Below, in pieces: positions 1-8,677 of a stretch of 53,463 nt of DNA. Numbering within the stretch: position 1 is the first letter of the stretch; each line of letters starts with the position of its first letter. The notes beneath the pieces are model-generated. The model was given only the letters and a program-made list of their open reading frames with translations, was not told where the DNA came from and did no database searches. The DNA comes from Phascolarctobacterium_A sp902463975 (GTDB taxonomy: Bacteria; Bacillota; Negativicutes; Acidaminococcales; Acidaminococcaceae), in NCBI RefSeq assembly GCF_902463975.1, contig NZ_CABQHJ010000019.1:1-53463 (forward strand), read 5' to 3'. The position numbers and the translations under genes were made by a program.

Positions 1-2
1 CC

Positions 3-272
3 CGTCTGCCGCCTGTTCCCGGTGGCTGGAAGGTTGTTGTTGAAAAATATGAGGCTGAAAGCCGCATTATTCCTTTGAATGTTAAGCCCGGTACCAATGA
101 AGTTAACCGTTTTATCCTGAAAATGATGGATGAATATGTTAAGGAAGGCCTGAAAATGGAGCTGAGTGACGAGGTTTATGAATCCTACGGTACTTACCTG
201 CGCGATTTGAAGGTTACCGGTCACACTGTATTGATCAACACCTTTGAAGACTTTATCGAAAACATGCGTTAA
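3..272 (+). CDS. C-terminal part of an unrecognised protein (cut by window start)
   Basis: An open frame runs in from the left edge and ends at TAA 270-272. About 89 residues are visible. They are soluble in character, with a Pro/Gly-rich start (PPVPGGW), a basic and acidic middle and an ending TFEDFIENMR. A TTG codon at 75 could be taken as a start, but the frame is open before it and there is no good ribosome site, so I treat the gene as truncated by the window. I do not recognise the family. The next gene begins three bases after the stop, so the two are probably co-transcribed. Confidence 0.6.
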   Translation, partial: RLPPVPGGWKVVVEKYEAESRIIPLNVKPGTNEVNRFILKMMDEYVKEGLKMELSDEVYESYGTYLRDLKVTGHTVLINTFEDFIENMR

Positions 273-275
273 GCT

Positions 276-563
276 ATGGCCGGTGTTTTGGAAAAACAGC
301 TGGCGCGGGCGTTGGATATACGCCTTGCGGTTTTCGCATCCAAGGCAGCAAGCGGCAGTCTGCTGCAGGATGAAATGTCTTTGCGCGCCGCTGCCTATAT
401 GGTCAGCGAAATCATTATGCCCTGCTGCTGCATGATGTGCAACAAGGCTAAGCTAGAAGCATTGCTGTCGCAGACGAAGCTTTGTGCGGAAAACCAAGAA
501 TTGACGCAGCGTTTGGCGGCGCTTGTCTATGATGATTTGGCACGTTGTAATGGGTTAGGATAG
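276..563 (+). CDS. small hypothetical protein, 95 aa
   Basis: The ATG lies three bases after the stop of the preceding gene, so translation is probably coupled. The product is helical and Leu/Ala-rich, with a cysteine cluster near residues 50-56 (CCCMMC). No signal peptide or membrane segment is evident and no family is recognised. Downstream lie an A/T-rich inverted repeat (TTGAAAAAA and TTTTTTCAA, about 580-605) and then the tRNA promoter. The gene is real by position and codon use, but its function is unknown. Confidence 0.55.
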   Translation: MAGVLEKQLARALDIRLAVFASKAASGSLLQDEMSLRAAAYMVSEIIMPCCCMMCNKAKLEALLSQTKLCAENQELTQRLAALVYDDLARCNGLG

Positions 564-611
564 GGCCGAGAAAAAACTTGAAAAAAATCGCAACTTTTTT
601 CAAAAAAGGTG

Positions 612-640
612 TTGACAAAAACACGGTAATGCCTTATACT
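612..640 (+). promoter_or_regulatory. promoter of tRNA-Gly
   Basis: TTGACA at 612-617 and TATACT at 635-640 are separated by 17 bases, close to the sigma-A consensus. The predicted transcription start is about 15 bases before the mature tRNA 5' end. Confidence 0.85.
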
Positions 641-660
641 TATATTCGTTGCTGATGCAT

Positions 661-735
<75 letters not shown>

Positions 736-747
736 CTTAAAAATTTG

Positions 748-776
748 CCCGACAGATTGAGTCTGTCGGGTTTTTT
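748..776 (+). terminator. rho-independent terminator after tRNA-Gly
   Basis: The arms CCCGACAGA and TCTGTCGGG form a 9-bp stem with a 5-base loop, followed by six T. Confidence 0.92.
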
Positions 777-912
777 GGTATTGTCAAGAAGCGAGCATTG
801 TGATATGATATTATGAGCGATTTGTGTCAGCACATTTTCGCTAAGGAAGGCTGACAGTTTAATCCGATTATATTATTTTTTACCCACATAAATTTAAGGG
901 AGGATTTTATTA

Positions 913-2196
913 ATGAACGTTACTGTTGAAAGAGTAGAAAATGAGGCAACTTTAAAAATTACCGCTCCGGCTGCTGAGGTAAACGCAGGCTATAAAAAGG
1001 CTGTACAAAAAATTGCTGACCAGGCAAATATCCCTGGCTTCCGTAAAGGCAAAGCTCCGCGTGCTATCATCGAAATGCACTATGGCAAAGAAGCTGTAAA
1101 ACAAGAAGCTTTTGAAATTGTTGCTAACAAAGCATACAGCGAAGCTCTGGACCAGGAAAAACTGATCCCTGTATCCGATCCTAAAGTTGAAGAATCTACC
1201 TTCGAAGAAGGCAAAGATATGGAACTGACCATTAAAGTAACCCTGAAACCGGAACCGGAACTGGGCGAATACAAAGGTCTGCATGTAGAGAAAAAAGAAG
1301 TTGAAGTAACCGACGAGCAGGTTGACGCTCAAATTAAAGACATGATGGGCCGCGACGCTAAAATGGTAGTTGCTGAAGAAGGCGCTGTAATTGAAAAAGG
1401 CGACTTCGCTATCATCGACTTTGCAGGTACTGTTGACGGCGAACCGTTCAGCGGCGGTGAAGGCAAAGGCTATCCTCTGGAAGTTGGCTCCAACTCCTTC
1501 ATCCCCGGCTTCGAAGATCAGCTGGTTGGCCTGTCCAAAGGCGATTCCACTGACGTAGAAGTAACCTTCCCGGAAGATTACTTTGTTAAAGACCTGGCTG
1601 GCAAAGAAGCTATCTTCAAAGTAAACATCCAAGACGTAAAACGCAAAGAGCTGCCGGAACTGAACGACGAATATGTTGCTTCCAAGACCGACTTCAAAAC
1701 TGTAGAAGAGCTGCGTGCTAACTACAAAGAGCGTATGCAAAAAGCTGCTGAAGCTAACGCTAAAGCTGAATACGAGCATGAACTGATTGACCTGGCTGTA
1801 GCTAACGCTAAATTCAGCGTTCCGGAAATCATGATCGAAGACAAAATCAGCCAAATGGTTGAAGAAATGAAAATGAGCCTGGAAAGCCGTAAAATGAGCC
1901 TGGACATGTACATGCAATACACCGGTTTGGACATGGCTAAAATCCGTGAAAACCAACGCCCGGTTGCTGAAGAAAACGTTAAGACCGACCTGGTTCTGGA
2001 CGCTATCGCTAAAGCTGAAGACATTCAGGTTGACATGGCTGACGTTGATGCAGAAATCGCTGCTATTTCCGCACAACACGGCGCTGCTCCGGAAGAAGTT
2101 AAGAAAATCATCAAAGGCAACGGTACCATGGGCCTGCTGCTGGCTAACATCCTGCGCCGCAAAGCTGCACACGTTGTTATTGACAGCGCAAAATAA
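913..2196 (+). CDS. tig: trigger factor (ribosome-associated chaperone and prolyl isomerase)
   Basis: 427 residues, the usual length for trigger factor. The N-terminal ribosome-binding domain carries the signature region GFRKGKAPR (around residues 42-50). A central FKBP-like isomerase domain follows, with residues such as GDFAIIDFAGTVDG and a GGEGKGYPLEVG segment, and then a long helical C-terminal chaperone domain. It binds ribosomes near the exit tunnel and shelters nascent chains. The start is preceded by GGGAGGA (about 898-904). It heads the order tig-clpP-clpX-lon-engB known from Firmicutes, so folding and ATP-dependent proteolysis are encoded together. A 436-codon open frame on the opposite strand is a codon-bias shadow. 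Confidence 0.97.
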   Translation: MNVTVERVENEATLKITAPAAEVNAGYKKAVQKIADQANIPGFRKGKAPRAIIEMHYGKEAVKQEAFEIVANKAYSEALDQEKLIPVSDPKVEESTFEEGKDMELTIKVTLKPEPELGEYKGLHVEKKEVEVTDEQVDAQIKDMMGRDAKMVVAEEGAVIEKGDFAIIDFAGTVDGEPFSGGEGKGYPLEVGSNSFIPGFEDQLVGLSKGDSTDVEVTFPEDYFVKDLAGKEAIFKVNIQDVKRKELPELNDEYVASKTDFKTVEELRANYKERMQKAAEANAKAEYEHELIDLAVANAKFSVPEIMIEDKISQMVEEMKMSLESRKMSLDMYMQYTGLDMAKIRENQRPVAEENVKTDLVLDAIAKAEDIQVDMADVDAEIAAISAQHGAAPEEVKKIIKGNGTMGLLLANILRRKAAHVVIDSAK

Positions 2197-2232
2197 TTTG
2201 GGGTTATACTTACAGTAAAGGGGTGTGACAAA

Positions 2233-2826
2233 ATGAATTATGTGCCTATCGTTGTTGAACAATCTAGTCGTGGAGAACGTTCCTATGATATTTATTCACG
2301 TCTTTTGAAGGATAGGATTGTTTTCGTTACCGGTCCGATTGATGACAATATGGCAAATGTTGTCATTGCTCAGTTATTGTTCCTGGAGTCCGAGGATCCG
2401 GACAAAGACATCCATCTGTATATTAACAGTCCTGGTGGCAGCGTAAGCGCCGGCATGGCTATTTATGATACGATGCAGTATATTAAGCCTGACGTTTCTA
2501 CTATCTGCATGGGCATGGCTGCCAGCATGGCATCCGTGCTCCTGGCAGCAGGCGCGCCGGGTAAGCGTTTTGCATTGCCGTATTCCCGTGTTATGATTCA
2601 CCAGCCCTTGGGTGGTGCACAGGGCCAGGCAACGGAGATTGAAATCCATGCCCGTGAAATCCTGCGTATCCGTGAAGAAATGAACCAGGTACTGGCAAAG
2701 CATACCGGTCAGACAGTGGAAAAAATTGCTGCTGATACTGAGCGCGATCATTATCTGACAAGTAAAGAAGCTAAGGAATATGGCCTGATTGACGAGGTTG
2801 TTTCCCGTAGTAAATCTGCAGAGTAA
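2233..2826 (+). CDS. clpP: ATP-dependent Clp protease proteolytic subunit
   Basis: 197 residues. The serine-protease triad is in canonical positions: Ser98 in GMAASMAS, His123 in MIHQP and Asp172 in ERDHYLT. ClpP forms the tetradecameric barrel that degrades substrates unfolded and threaded by ClpX. It starts 36 bases after tig and ends 25 bases before clpX, so all three are probably one transcript. No frameshift or missing residue is seen. Confidence 0.98.
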   Translation: MNYVPIVVEQSSRGERSYDIYSRLLKDRIVFVTGPIDDNMANVVIAQLLFLESEDPDKDIHLYINSPGGSVSAGMAIYDTMQYIKPDVSTICMGMAASMASVLLAAGAPGKRFALPYSRVMIHQPLGGAQGQATEIEIHAREILRIREEMNQVLAKHTGQTVEKIAADTERDHYLTSKEAKEYGLIDEVVSRSKSAE

Positions 2827-2851
2827 GATATACTATAAGGAGATTTAAAAT

Positions 2852-4099
2852 ATGAGTTTTAATGAAGGACATGATGGAAACCCATGCTGTTCCTTTTGCG
2901 GCAAGCGTGAAGGTCAGGTTAAAAGACTGATTTCCGGTCGCGGTGTTTACATCTGCGATGAGTGTGTCGATTTCTGCAAATCAATGCTTGAAGAGGAAAA
3001 AGAAAGCGATGCTGCTGAACAGTTGGTTAATGCTGATCTGCCGAAGCCTCAGGAAATCAAGGCAATCTTAGATGAGTATGTTATTGGCCAGGATGAGGCT
3101 AAAAAGACCTTGTCTGTGGCTGTATATAATCATTACAAAAGAATCAATTACGAAATCCAGAATCCGGAGTCTAAACGTGACCTGGAGCTGCAGAAGTCCA
3201 ATATTCTGATGCTCGGTCCTACCGGTAGCGGTAAAACACTGCTTGCTCAGACTTTGGCAAAGATTTTGCAGGTTCCCTTTGCTATTGCTGATGCTACTAC
3301 CTTAACGGAAGCAGGCTATGTAGGCGAGGATGTTGAAAATATTCTGCTCAAGCTGATCAGCAATGCAGATTATGATATTGAAGCTGCTCAGCGTGGTATT
3401 ATCTATATCGACGAAATCGATAAGATTGCCCGCAAATCTGAAAACGTTTCTATTACCCGTGATGTTTCCGGTGAAGGTGTGCAGCAGGCTCTGCTGAAAA
3501 TCCTTGAGGGTACTGTTGCCAGCGTTCCGCCTAAGGGAGGACGTAAGCATCCGCATCAGGAGTTTATCAATATTGATACAACTAATATCCTGTTTATCTG
3601 CGGTGGTGCCTTTGCAGGACTGGAGCATATCATCAATGCCCGTGTCGGCAAGAAAAACCTGGGCTTTGGTGCTGATATCCGCCGTAAGGAAGAGGTTGAT
3701 AACGAGGCTGTATTTGCCAAGGTATTGCCCGAGGATATCATGAAGTTCGGTATTATTCCGGAATTTGCAGGACGTATGCCGGTAGTAGTAACGCTCAATC
3801 CGTTGGACGAGGCTGCTTTGGTGCAAATACTGACTGAGCCGCGTAATGCTTTAGTTAAGCAATACCAGCGTTTCCTGGAAATGGATGGCGTAGATCTGGA
3901 GTTCGAGCCTGGTGCTTTGACTGCTATTGCTGAGGAAGCATTGAAACGTAATGCCGGAGCGCGTGGTCTGAGATCGATTATCGAATCTACCATGCGTAAC
4001 GTAATGTATGATGTTCCTTCCCGTGATGATGTAACAAAGTGCATTGTTACTGAAGCTACTATACGCCAGCATTGCGAACCGCAAATGATTACAAAATAA
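2852..4099 (+). CDS. clpX: ATP-dependent Clp protease ATP-binding subunit ClpX
   Basis: 415 residues. The N-terminal zinc-binding domain has the cysteine pairs C13/C16 and C35/C38. The AAA+ module has Walker A GPTGSGKT (122-129) and Walker B IIYIDE (183-188), followed by sensor and C-terminal small domains. The protein is the hexameric unfoldase that recognises tagged substrates and feeds ClpP. A good SD (AGGAG) precedes the ATG. A hairpin terminator follows, so lon may have its own promoter or receive only readthrough. Confidence 0.98.
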   Translation: MSFNEGHDGNPCCSFCGKREGQVKRLISGRGVYICDECVDFCKSMLEEEKESDAAEQLVNADLPKPQEIKAILDEYVIGQDEAKKTLSVAVYNHYKRINYEIQNPESKRDLELQKSNILMLGPTGSGKTLLAQTLAKILQVPFAIADATTLTEAGYVGEDVENILLKLISNADYDIEAAQRGIIYIDEIDKIARKSENVSITRDVSGEGVQQALLKILEGTVASVPPKGGRKHPHQEFINIDTTNILFICGGAFAGLEHIINARVGKKNLGFGADIRRKEEVDNEAVFAKVLPEDIMKFGIIPEFAGRMPVVVTLNPLDEAALVQILTEPRNALVKQYQRFLEMDGVDLEFEPGALTAIAEEALKRNAGARGLRSIIESTMRNVMYDVPSRDDVTKCIVTEATIRQHCEPQMITK

Positions 4100-4108
4100 C
4101 AAAATATC

Positions 4109-4146
4109 TAAGGGGGAAGGATTATTATACCTTCTCCCTTATTTTA
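4109..4146 (+). terminator. terminator between clpX and lon
   Basis: An 11-bp stem (AAGGGGGAAGG with CCTTCTCCCTT, one G-U pair) and a 9-base loop are followed by ATTTTAT. The T tract is short, so termination may be partial. Confidence 0.65.
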
Positions 4147-4224
4147 TCGCTATGACAGGTATACGCTTAATGGTGTACTGTCAATAAATTTCTCTCTTGT
4201 TTTGGGAGCTTAAGGAGGGATTAT

Positions 4225-6558
4225 ATGGCTAATTTGATAATTACAAAGCCCCTGCTGGCTTTGAGGGGCATCTTGATTTTTCCTGGCATGATTGCCAATA
4301 TTGATGTCGGCCGAGAAAAATCTATGGCTGCTATTGACGCAGCTGAATTGACAGATAAACAGATTATCCTGGTCGGACAAAAACAGGCTGAGCAGGAAGA
4401 TGTTACTGCTGCTGATTTATATGAATGGGGCGTTTTGGCAACCATCAAGCAAAAGCTGCAGCTGCCGAACGGCGCTGTTCGTTTGCTGGTAGAAGGCTTA
4501 GAGCGCGTACATGTGCTGCATGCGGCAGAGGTTCATGAGAATGAGCAGGATTTCTTTGTCGGTGAGGTAGAAGTGGTTCCTGCTGTCGATGCAGTGGATG
4601 CTGAAGCGGAAGGACTGCGTCGCTTGCTGTTGGACGCCTTTGAGCAATGGACTCTGCTTACGAAAAAGGTTAATCCTGATACAGTGCAGTCCTTAAAGTC
4701 GCGTGCTGATGTAAGCAAGGTTCCTGATATTATTGTCGGTTATCTGCCGCTGTCTTTGACCGAAAAGGAAGAGCTGTTGGAAATGGCGCCGCTGAAGCTG
4801 CGTCTGCGTAAATTATACGAGATTCTGGTGCGTGAGCAGGAAATTGCCGATGTAGCCAAAAATATTTCTGACCAGGTACACCAGCAGGTGGAGCAGAATC
4901 AGAAGGAATATTATCTGCGTGAACAGATTAAGGCTATCAGCAAGGAGCTTGGCGAAAACGAAGACGTACAGGCAGAAATCGCTGAGTACAAGGAACAGAT
5001 GTCCAAGCTGAAGATGCCGCAAAACGTGGCAGAAAAAATCAATAAGGAGCTGGGACGTCTGGCAAAAATGCCGCCGATGACACCGGAGGGAGCGGTAATC
5101 CGTACCTATATTGATTCTTTGCTTGCGTTGCCTTGGGGCAAATTCACCAAGGATAATTTTGATATAGATAAGGCGCAGGACGTTCTTGATAAGGATCACT
5201 ACGGTCTGAAAAAGGTTAAGGAGCGTATCCTGGAATATCTGGCAGTACGTGCGCTGTCCAAAAGTACACGTGGACCGATCCTGTGTCTGGTAGGACCTCC
5301 GGGTGTTGGTAAAACAAGCTTGGCGAGCAGCATTGCCAAGGCTATTAAGCGTAAATTTACCCGTATTTCTTTGGGTGGTGTGCGTGATGAAGCTGAAATC
5401 CGCGGTCATCGTCGTACCTATATCGGTTCTATGCCGGGACGTATTATTCATGGTATGCAGACCTGTGGCTGCATGAATCCGGTTTTCCTGTTGGACGAGA
5501 TTGATAAAATGGCTTCTGATTTTCGTGGCGATCCGGCTTCTGCTCTCTTAGAGGTGCTTGATCCGGAGCAGAACAACAGCTTTAGTGACCACTTTATAGA
5601 ATTCCCGTTTGACTTATCACATGTATTCTGGATTGTAACAGCAAATGCTGTTGATACTATTCCGCCGGCTCTTTTGGACCGTTTGGAAATTATCCAGCTG
5701 AGCAGCTACACTGATGAAGAAAAGGTTAAGATTGCACAACTGCATTTGCTGCCTAAGGAGCTTAAGCTCAACGGTCTGGAAAAATACAAGGTCAGCGTCA
5801 GCGAAAAGGCTATCCGCCGTGTAATTCACGACTATACAAGGGAAGCAGGCGTGCGTAATCTGGAACGCAAGCTGGCAGGTATCTGCCGCAAGGTTGCCTT
5901 CAAGATTGTCAAGGGCAAGGGTAAGGGTGCTCAGGTAACAGAAAAGAATCTGGAAAAATATCTGGGACCTGTTATTTATCTTGATGATGATATCAGTCTG
6001 AAATCCAGTGTTGGCGTTGCCAATGGTCTGGCGTGGACCAGCGTCGGCGGCGAGCTGCTGAAGGTAGAGGTGCTGGCGTTTAAGGGCAAGGGCAATCTGA
6101 CGCTTACCGGTCAGCTGGGCGACGTAATGAAGGAGTCGGCTCAGGCTGGCTACACTTATATTCGCAGTCGCGCTGAAGCCTTGGGGATTCCTGCCAACTT
6201 TGGCGAAACGATGGATATTCATATCCACCTGCCGGAGGGCGCTGTACCGAAGGACGGTCCGTCTGCCGGTGTAACTATGGTTACTGCCATGGTGTCGGCG
6301 CTAACAGGTAAAAAGGTTAAGGGCAAGCTGGCGATGACCGGCGAAATTTCCCTGTCCGGCAAGGTATGGCCTGTTGGCGGCATCAAGGAAAAAATGCTTG
6401 CCGCTTACCGGTATGGTGTAAAAACAGCACTGCTGCCGAAGCGCAATATGCAGGATCTGGATGAGCTGCCGGAAAATATTCGTAAGGAAATGCAGTTTAT
6501 ACCTGTTGAGCATCTTGATGATGTGTTGAAGCTGGCATTGGAGGATAAAAATGAGTAA
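4225..6558 (+). CDS. lon: ATP-dependent protease Lon
   Basis: 777 residues, a LonA-type single-chain protease. The N-terminal substrate-binding domain (about 1-200) and a coiled region are followed by the AAA+ domain with Walker A GPPGVGKT (357-364) and Walker B FLLDEID (421-427). The C-terminal protease domain has the catalytic dyad Ser680 (KDGPSAG) and Lys723 (GGIKEK), with the same 43-residue spacing as in other LonA enzymes. It degrades misfolded and regulatory proteins in the cytoplasm. The start has the SD AAGGAGGG. The stop overlaps the engB start by 8 bp, which indicates coupled translation. Confidence 0.98.
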   Translation: MANLIITKPLLALRGILIFPGMIANIDVGREKSMAAIDAAELTDKQIILVGQKQAEQEDVTAADLYEWGVLATIKQKLQLPNGAVRLLVEGLERVHVLHAAEVHENEQDFFVGEVEVVPAVDAVDAEAEGLRRLLLDAFEQWTLLTKKVNPDTVQSLKSRADVSKVPDIIVGYLPLSLTEKEELLEMAPLKLRLRKLYEILVREQEIADVAKNISDQVHQQVEQNQKEYYLREQIKAISKELGENEDVQAEIAEYKEQMSKLKMPQNVAEKINKELGRLAKMPPMTPEGAVIRTYIDSLLALPWGKFTKDNFDIDKAQDVLDKDHYGLKKVKERILEYLAVRALSKSTRGPILCLVGPPGVGKTSLASSIAKAIKRKFTRISLGGVRDEAEIRGHRRTYIGSMPGRIIHGMQTCGCMNPVFLLDEIDKMASDFRGDPASALLEVLDPEQNNSFSDHFIEFPFDLSHVFWIVTANAVDTIPPALLDRLEIIQLSSYTDEEKVKIAQLHLLPKELKLNGLEKYKVSVSEKAIRRVIHDYTREAGVRNLERKLAGICRKVAFKIVKGKGKGAQVTEKNLEKYLGPVIYLDDDISLKSSVGVANGLAWTSVGGELLKVEVLAFKGKGNLTLTGQLGDVMKESAQAGYTYIRSRAEALGIPANFGETMDIHIHLPEGAVPKDGPSAGVTMVTAMVSALTGKKVKGKLAMTGEISLSGKVWPVGGIKEKMLAAYRYGVKTALLPKRNMQDLDELPENIRKEMQFIPVEHLDDVLKLALEDKNE

Positions 6559-7201
6559 AGATAATTGGGATATTATCCGTGCTAAATATGTGGCCTCTGC
6601 AGTACGCGCAGACCAATATCCGCAGCCTGCTCTTATTGAGGCTGCCTTTATCGGCCGCAGTAATGTCGGCAAATCGTCGCTTATCAATTCACTCTGCCGC
6701 CGCAACGGCCTGGCACGCGTAAGCTCTACTCCGGGCAAAACGCAGACCATCAACTTTTACGAGCTGGAGGCTAAGCGCGTAGTTGAGGGTGAGGATGAAA
6801 GGGCATCTTTTTATCTGGTAGATTTACCCGGTTACGGCTTTGCTAAAACAAACCATAATAATAAGGACCAATGGTCCGGCTTTATCAGCAAATATTTATC
6901 CGGCAGTGAAAACCTCGGTGTTGTCTGCCAGCTGATTGATATCCGTCATAAGCCTATGGACAGTGATATGGAATGCTTCAACTGGCTGCGCAGCTGTGGC
7001 CTGAAGGTGCAGGTTGTGCTGACCAAATCCGATAAGCTGTCTAAAAATGCGGCGATGTCCCAAAAGGCACTCTTCAAGCGTGAAATGGGCCTGAAGGAGC
7101 ATGAGATTATCACTTATTCCTCCTCGCAGCATACCATGCGCGGTGAACTGATTGCGCGTATTATGGAGGCTTTATCTGCTAACGGCGTAGAGCAGGAGTA
7201 A
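6551..7201 (+). CDS. engB: ribosome-biogenesis GTP-binding protein EngB/YsxC
   Basis: 216 residues. GTPase motifs are visible: G1 GRSNVGKS (35-42), switch region SSTPGKTQ (58-65), G3 DLPG (91-94) and G4 TKSD (158-161). The EngB family assists late assembly of the large ribosomal subunit and is often encoded after lon. The ATG lies inside the last codons of lon. Length and motifs are typical. Confidence 0.95.
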   Translation: MSKDNWDIIRAKYVASAVRADQYPQPALIEAAFIGRSNVGKSSLINSLCRRNGLARVSSTPGKTQTINFYELEAKRVVEGEDERASFYLVDLPGYGFAKTNHNNKDQWSGFISKYLSGSENLGVVCQLIDIRHKPMDSDMECFNWLRSCGLKVQVVLTKSDKLSKNAAMSQKALFKREMGLKEHEIITYSSSQHTMRGELIARIMEALSANGVEQE

Positions 7202-7206
7202 AAATC

Positions 7207-8244
7207 ATGTTTTTAAACCGCTTGTTGCTTTTTATCATGGCGCTTTGCCTGGGCAGTCTGCTGGTGCGTATGCATTTGCCGATACCGTTTTTGTTGGGCG
7301 GTCTGCTGACTGCTTTGCTTTGCAAAACACTGACGCATCGCAGAGATGTGAGCTGGCCTAAGCAATGGCGCGAATATGCATTGATGGTTGCGGGCTATGG
7401 TATCGGTTCTACCTTTACAGCCGATACCTGGAATAACTTTCTGGCTGAGCTGGTTGGTGTAGCGGAGGCAACGATAGTTATTTTAGCCGCTAGTATTGCC
7501 TTGGCCTTTATTACGGCAAAGCTGGCGCGGGAAAACCTCAAAAGCTGCATCATGGGTATGCTTCCCGGCGGCATGACGCTGACGATGCTGCTTTGCGAGG
7601 ACGACAAGGAGGTCAACCCCAACGTTGTCATGGTGATGCAAGTGCTGCGTCTGCTGGGCGTAGTTATTACTGTGCCGTTTCTTGTAATCTGGCTTTTGCA
7701 TGCGCAGGTGACAGGCAGCAGCGTAGCATTGCCCAACCATGGCGGGATGCATTGGCTTGTTGTAGTGCCCTTGTCTATATTGGGTAGCTTTATAGCAACG
7801 AAAATACATATGCCGACGCCGAAACTGTTGGGACCTATCTTGGTAACGGCTGCATTTTCCGTCTTCGCTGGCGGTGTGCAGCCTGTGCCTTTTTGGCTCA
7901 TGGCGGCGGCGCAGGCCAGCATCGGTCTGTTTATGGGTATGCAGCTTGATGCGGACCGCATCGTAAAAACCGAAAAAATGGTGCCCTATATTCTTATCGG
8001 TACGGCGATACTCATTGTTGTGAGCATCGGTATGGCTAATGTGCTTTCAGCACGCTACGGCTTTTCGCTGGTAACGGCGTTTCTGGCGATGGCGCCGGGA
8101 GGTATAGCTGAAATGTCTTTGGCCGGTATGAGTATGGGTGAGAATGTGTCGATTATCCTGACCTATCAGCTGGTGCGTGTGCTGGTGATAAATATCTTTA
8201 TCCCGCCGCTGCTGGCGTGGTGGTTTAAGGCTAAGCAGGCATAA
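7207..8244 (+). CDS. AbrB-family integral membrane protein
   Basis: 345 residues with about nine to ten hydrophobic segments and two related halves. Each half carries a Gly/Pro-rich motif (MLPGGMTLTMLL near residue 118 and MAPGGIAEMSLA near residue 297). This pattern belongs to the AbrB-duplication membrane family, once annotated as putative ammonia monooxygenase, whose transport substrate is not established. The start lies five bases after the engB stop, so it is the last gene of that operon. A strong terminator follows directly. Confidence 0.8.
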   Translation: MFLNRLLLFIMALCLGSLLVRMHLPIPFLLGGLLTALLCKTLTHRRDVSWPKQWREYALMVAGYGIGSTFTADTWNNFLAELVGVAEATIVILAASIALAFITAKLARENLKSCIMGMLPGGMTLTMLLCEDDKEVNPNVVMVMQVLRLLGVVITVPFLVIWLLHAQVTGSSVALPNHGGMHWLVVVPLSILGSFIATKIHMPTPKLLGPILVTAAFSVFAGGVQPVPFWLMAAAQASIGLFMGMQLDADRIVKTEKMVPYILIGTAILIVVSIGMANVLSARYGFSLVTAFLAMAPGGIAEMSLAGMSMGENVSIILTYQLVRVLVINIFIPPLLAWWFKAKQA

Positions 8245-8248
8245 TTTT

Positions 8249-8310
8249 AGAGGATTGCAGAAAAATTTGTCATGATTTAAGAAAAATTTTTCTTGCAGTC
8301 CTCTTTGTTT
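8249..8310 (+). terminator. strong terminator after the AbrB-family gene
   Basis: A long hairpin is formed by AGAGGATTGCA with TGCAGTCCTCT (one G-U). It is extended inward by GAAAAATTT with AAATTTTTC, and followed by TTTGTTTTTC. It ends the lon-engB operon. Confidence 0.85.
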
Positions 8311-8393
8311 TTCAATGTAAAATCCTTGTAAAGCACCATGCTATAAGGCTTTGGAGCTTCTCAACCATTTAATGGGACATAAAAAGTCCATAG

Positions 8394-8422
8394 TGGACAA
8401 AAACGTCATAAGGTGTTATACT
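8394..8422 (+). promoter_or_regulatory. promoter of the tiny-ORF unit
   Basis: TGGACA (8394-8399), a 17-base spacer and TATACT (8417-8422). The sequence from TGTTATACT through about 8455 resembles the region downstream of the promoter at 17665, including a short hairpin (TTAAGG with CCTTAA, about 8433-8449). Confidence 0.75.
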
Positions 8423-8474
8423 TAATGCATATTAAGGCAAGACCTTAAAATAAAGCAGAAGGGATGATATAAAA

Positions 8475-8534
8475 ATGACTTTTGAAAAATTTGTTGAAAC
8501 TCTGTGCAACTTTAAATGGTATATGATTCACTGA
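8475..8534 (+). CDS. putative 19-residue peptide, first of a tandem pair
   Basis: ATG to TGA encodes MTFEKFVETLCNFKWYMIH. A purine-rich SD-like GAAGGG lies about 11 bases upstream. The peptide resembles the next ORF: both carry EKFV, a Leu three residues on, and an aromatic-rich tail ending IH. The codons for EKFV are almost identical (GAAAAATTTGT). The unit has its own promoter and terminator and no larger gene, so these peptides or the RNA must be the product. Nothing of this size is a recognised family to me. Translation is inferred from the SD and the paralogy. Confidence 0.5.
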   Translation: MTFEKFVETLCNFKWYMIH

Positions 8535-8552
8535 TTTTGGGAGGTGAGAATA

Positions 8553-8609
8553 ATGCTGGAAAAATTTGTCAAAGCTTTATATGAAATGAATTTCTACTAT
8601 ATCCATTAA
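8553..8609 (+). CDS. putative 18-residue peptide, second of a tandem pair
   Basis: ATG to TAA encodes MLEKFVKALYEMNFYYIH. A near-perfect SD (GGGAGGTGA, 8539-8547) lies just upstream, which makes real translation likely. The peptide is a paralogue of the preceding 19-mer. Its pattern, an FVK-x-L heptad followed by NFYY, also recalls the N-terminal part of the 65-residue protein at 18368 (YLKQVDKKFYY). It would be amphipathic and aromatic, compatible with binding a membrane or a partner protein, but function is unknown. Confidence 0.55.
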   Translation: MLEKFVKALYEMNFYYIH

Positions 8610-8623
8610 CAGGTGGTATAAAA

Positions 8624-8644
8624 ATGAAGATTGCTAAATCGTAA
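8624..8644 (+). other. six-codon mini-ORF with strong SD
   Basis: ATG AAG ATT GCT AAA TCG TAA (MKIAKS) is preceded at 7 bases by AGGTGG. It is the third SD-ATG pair on this short transcript and ends just before the terminator. It may be a decayed third copy or a stop signal for ribosomes. Whether it is functional cannot be judged from sequence. Confidence 0.3.
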
Positions 8645-8646
8645 AG

Positions 8647-8677
8647 ACGCTTGCAGCTGAGCTGTAGGCGTTTTTTA
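8647..8677 (+). terminator. terminator of the tiny-ORF unit
   Basis: An 11-bp stem (ACGCTTGCAGC with GCTGTAGGCGT, including two G-U pairs) and a 3-base loop are followed by six T. With the promoter at 8394 it defines a transcript of about 250 bases. Confidence 0.8.

Noticed and set aside
952..2262. 436-codon open frame opposite tig
   Set aside because: It lies wholly antisense to trigger factor, lacks a ribosome site and reads as low-complexity Phe/Val/Ser sequence, the mirror of biased codon use in tig.
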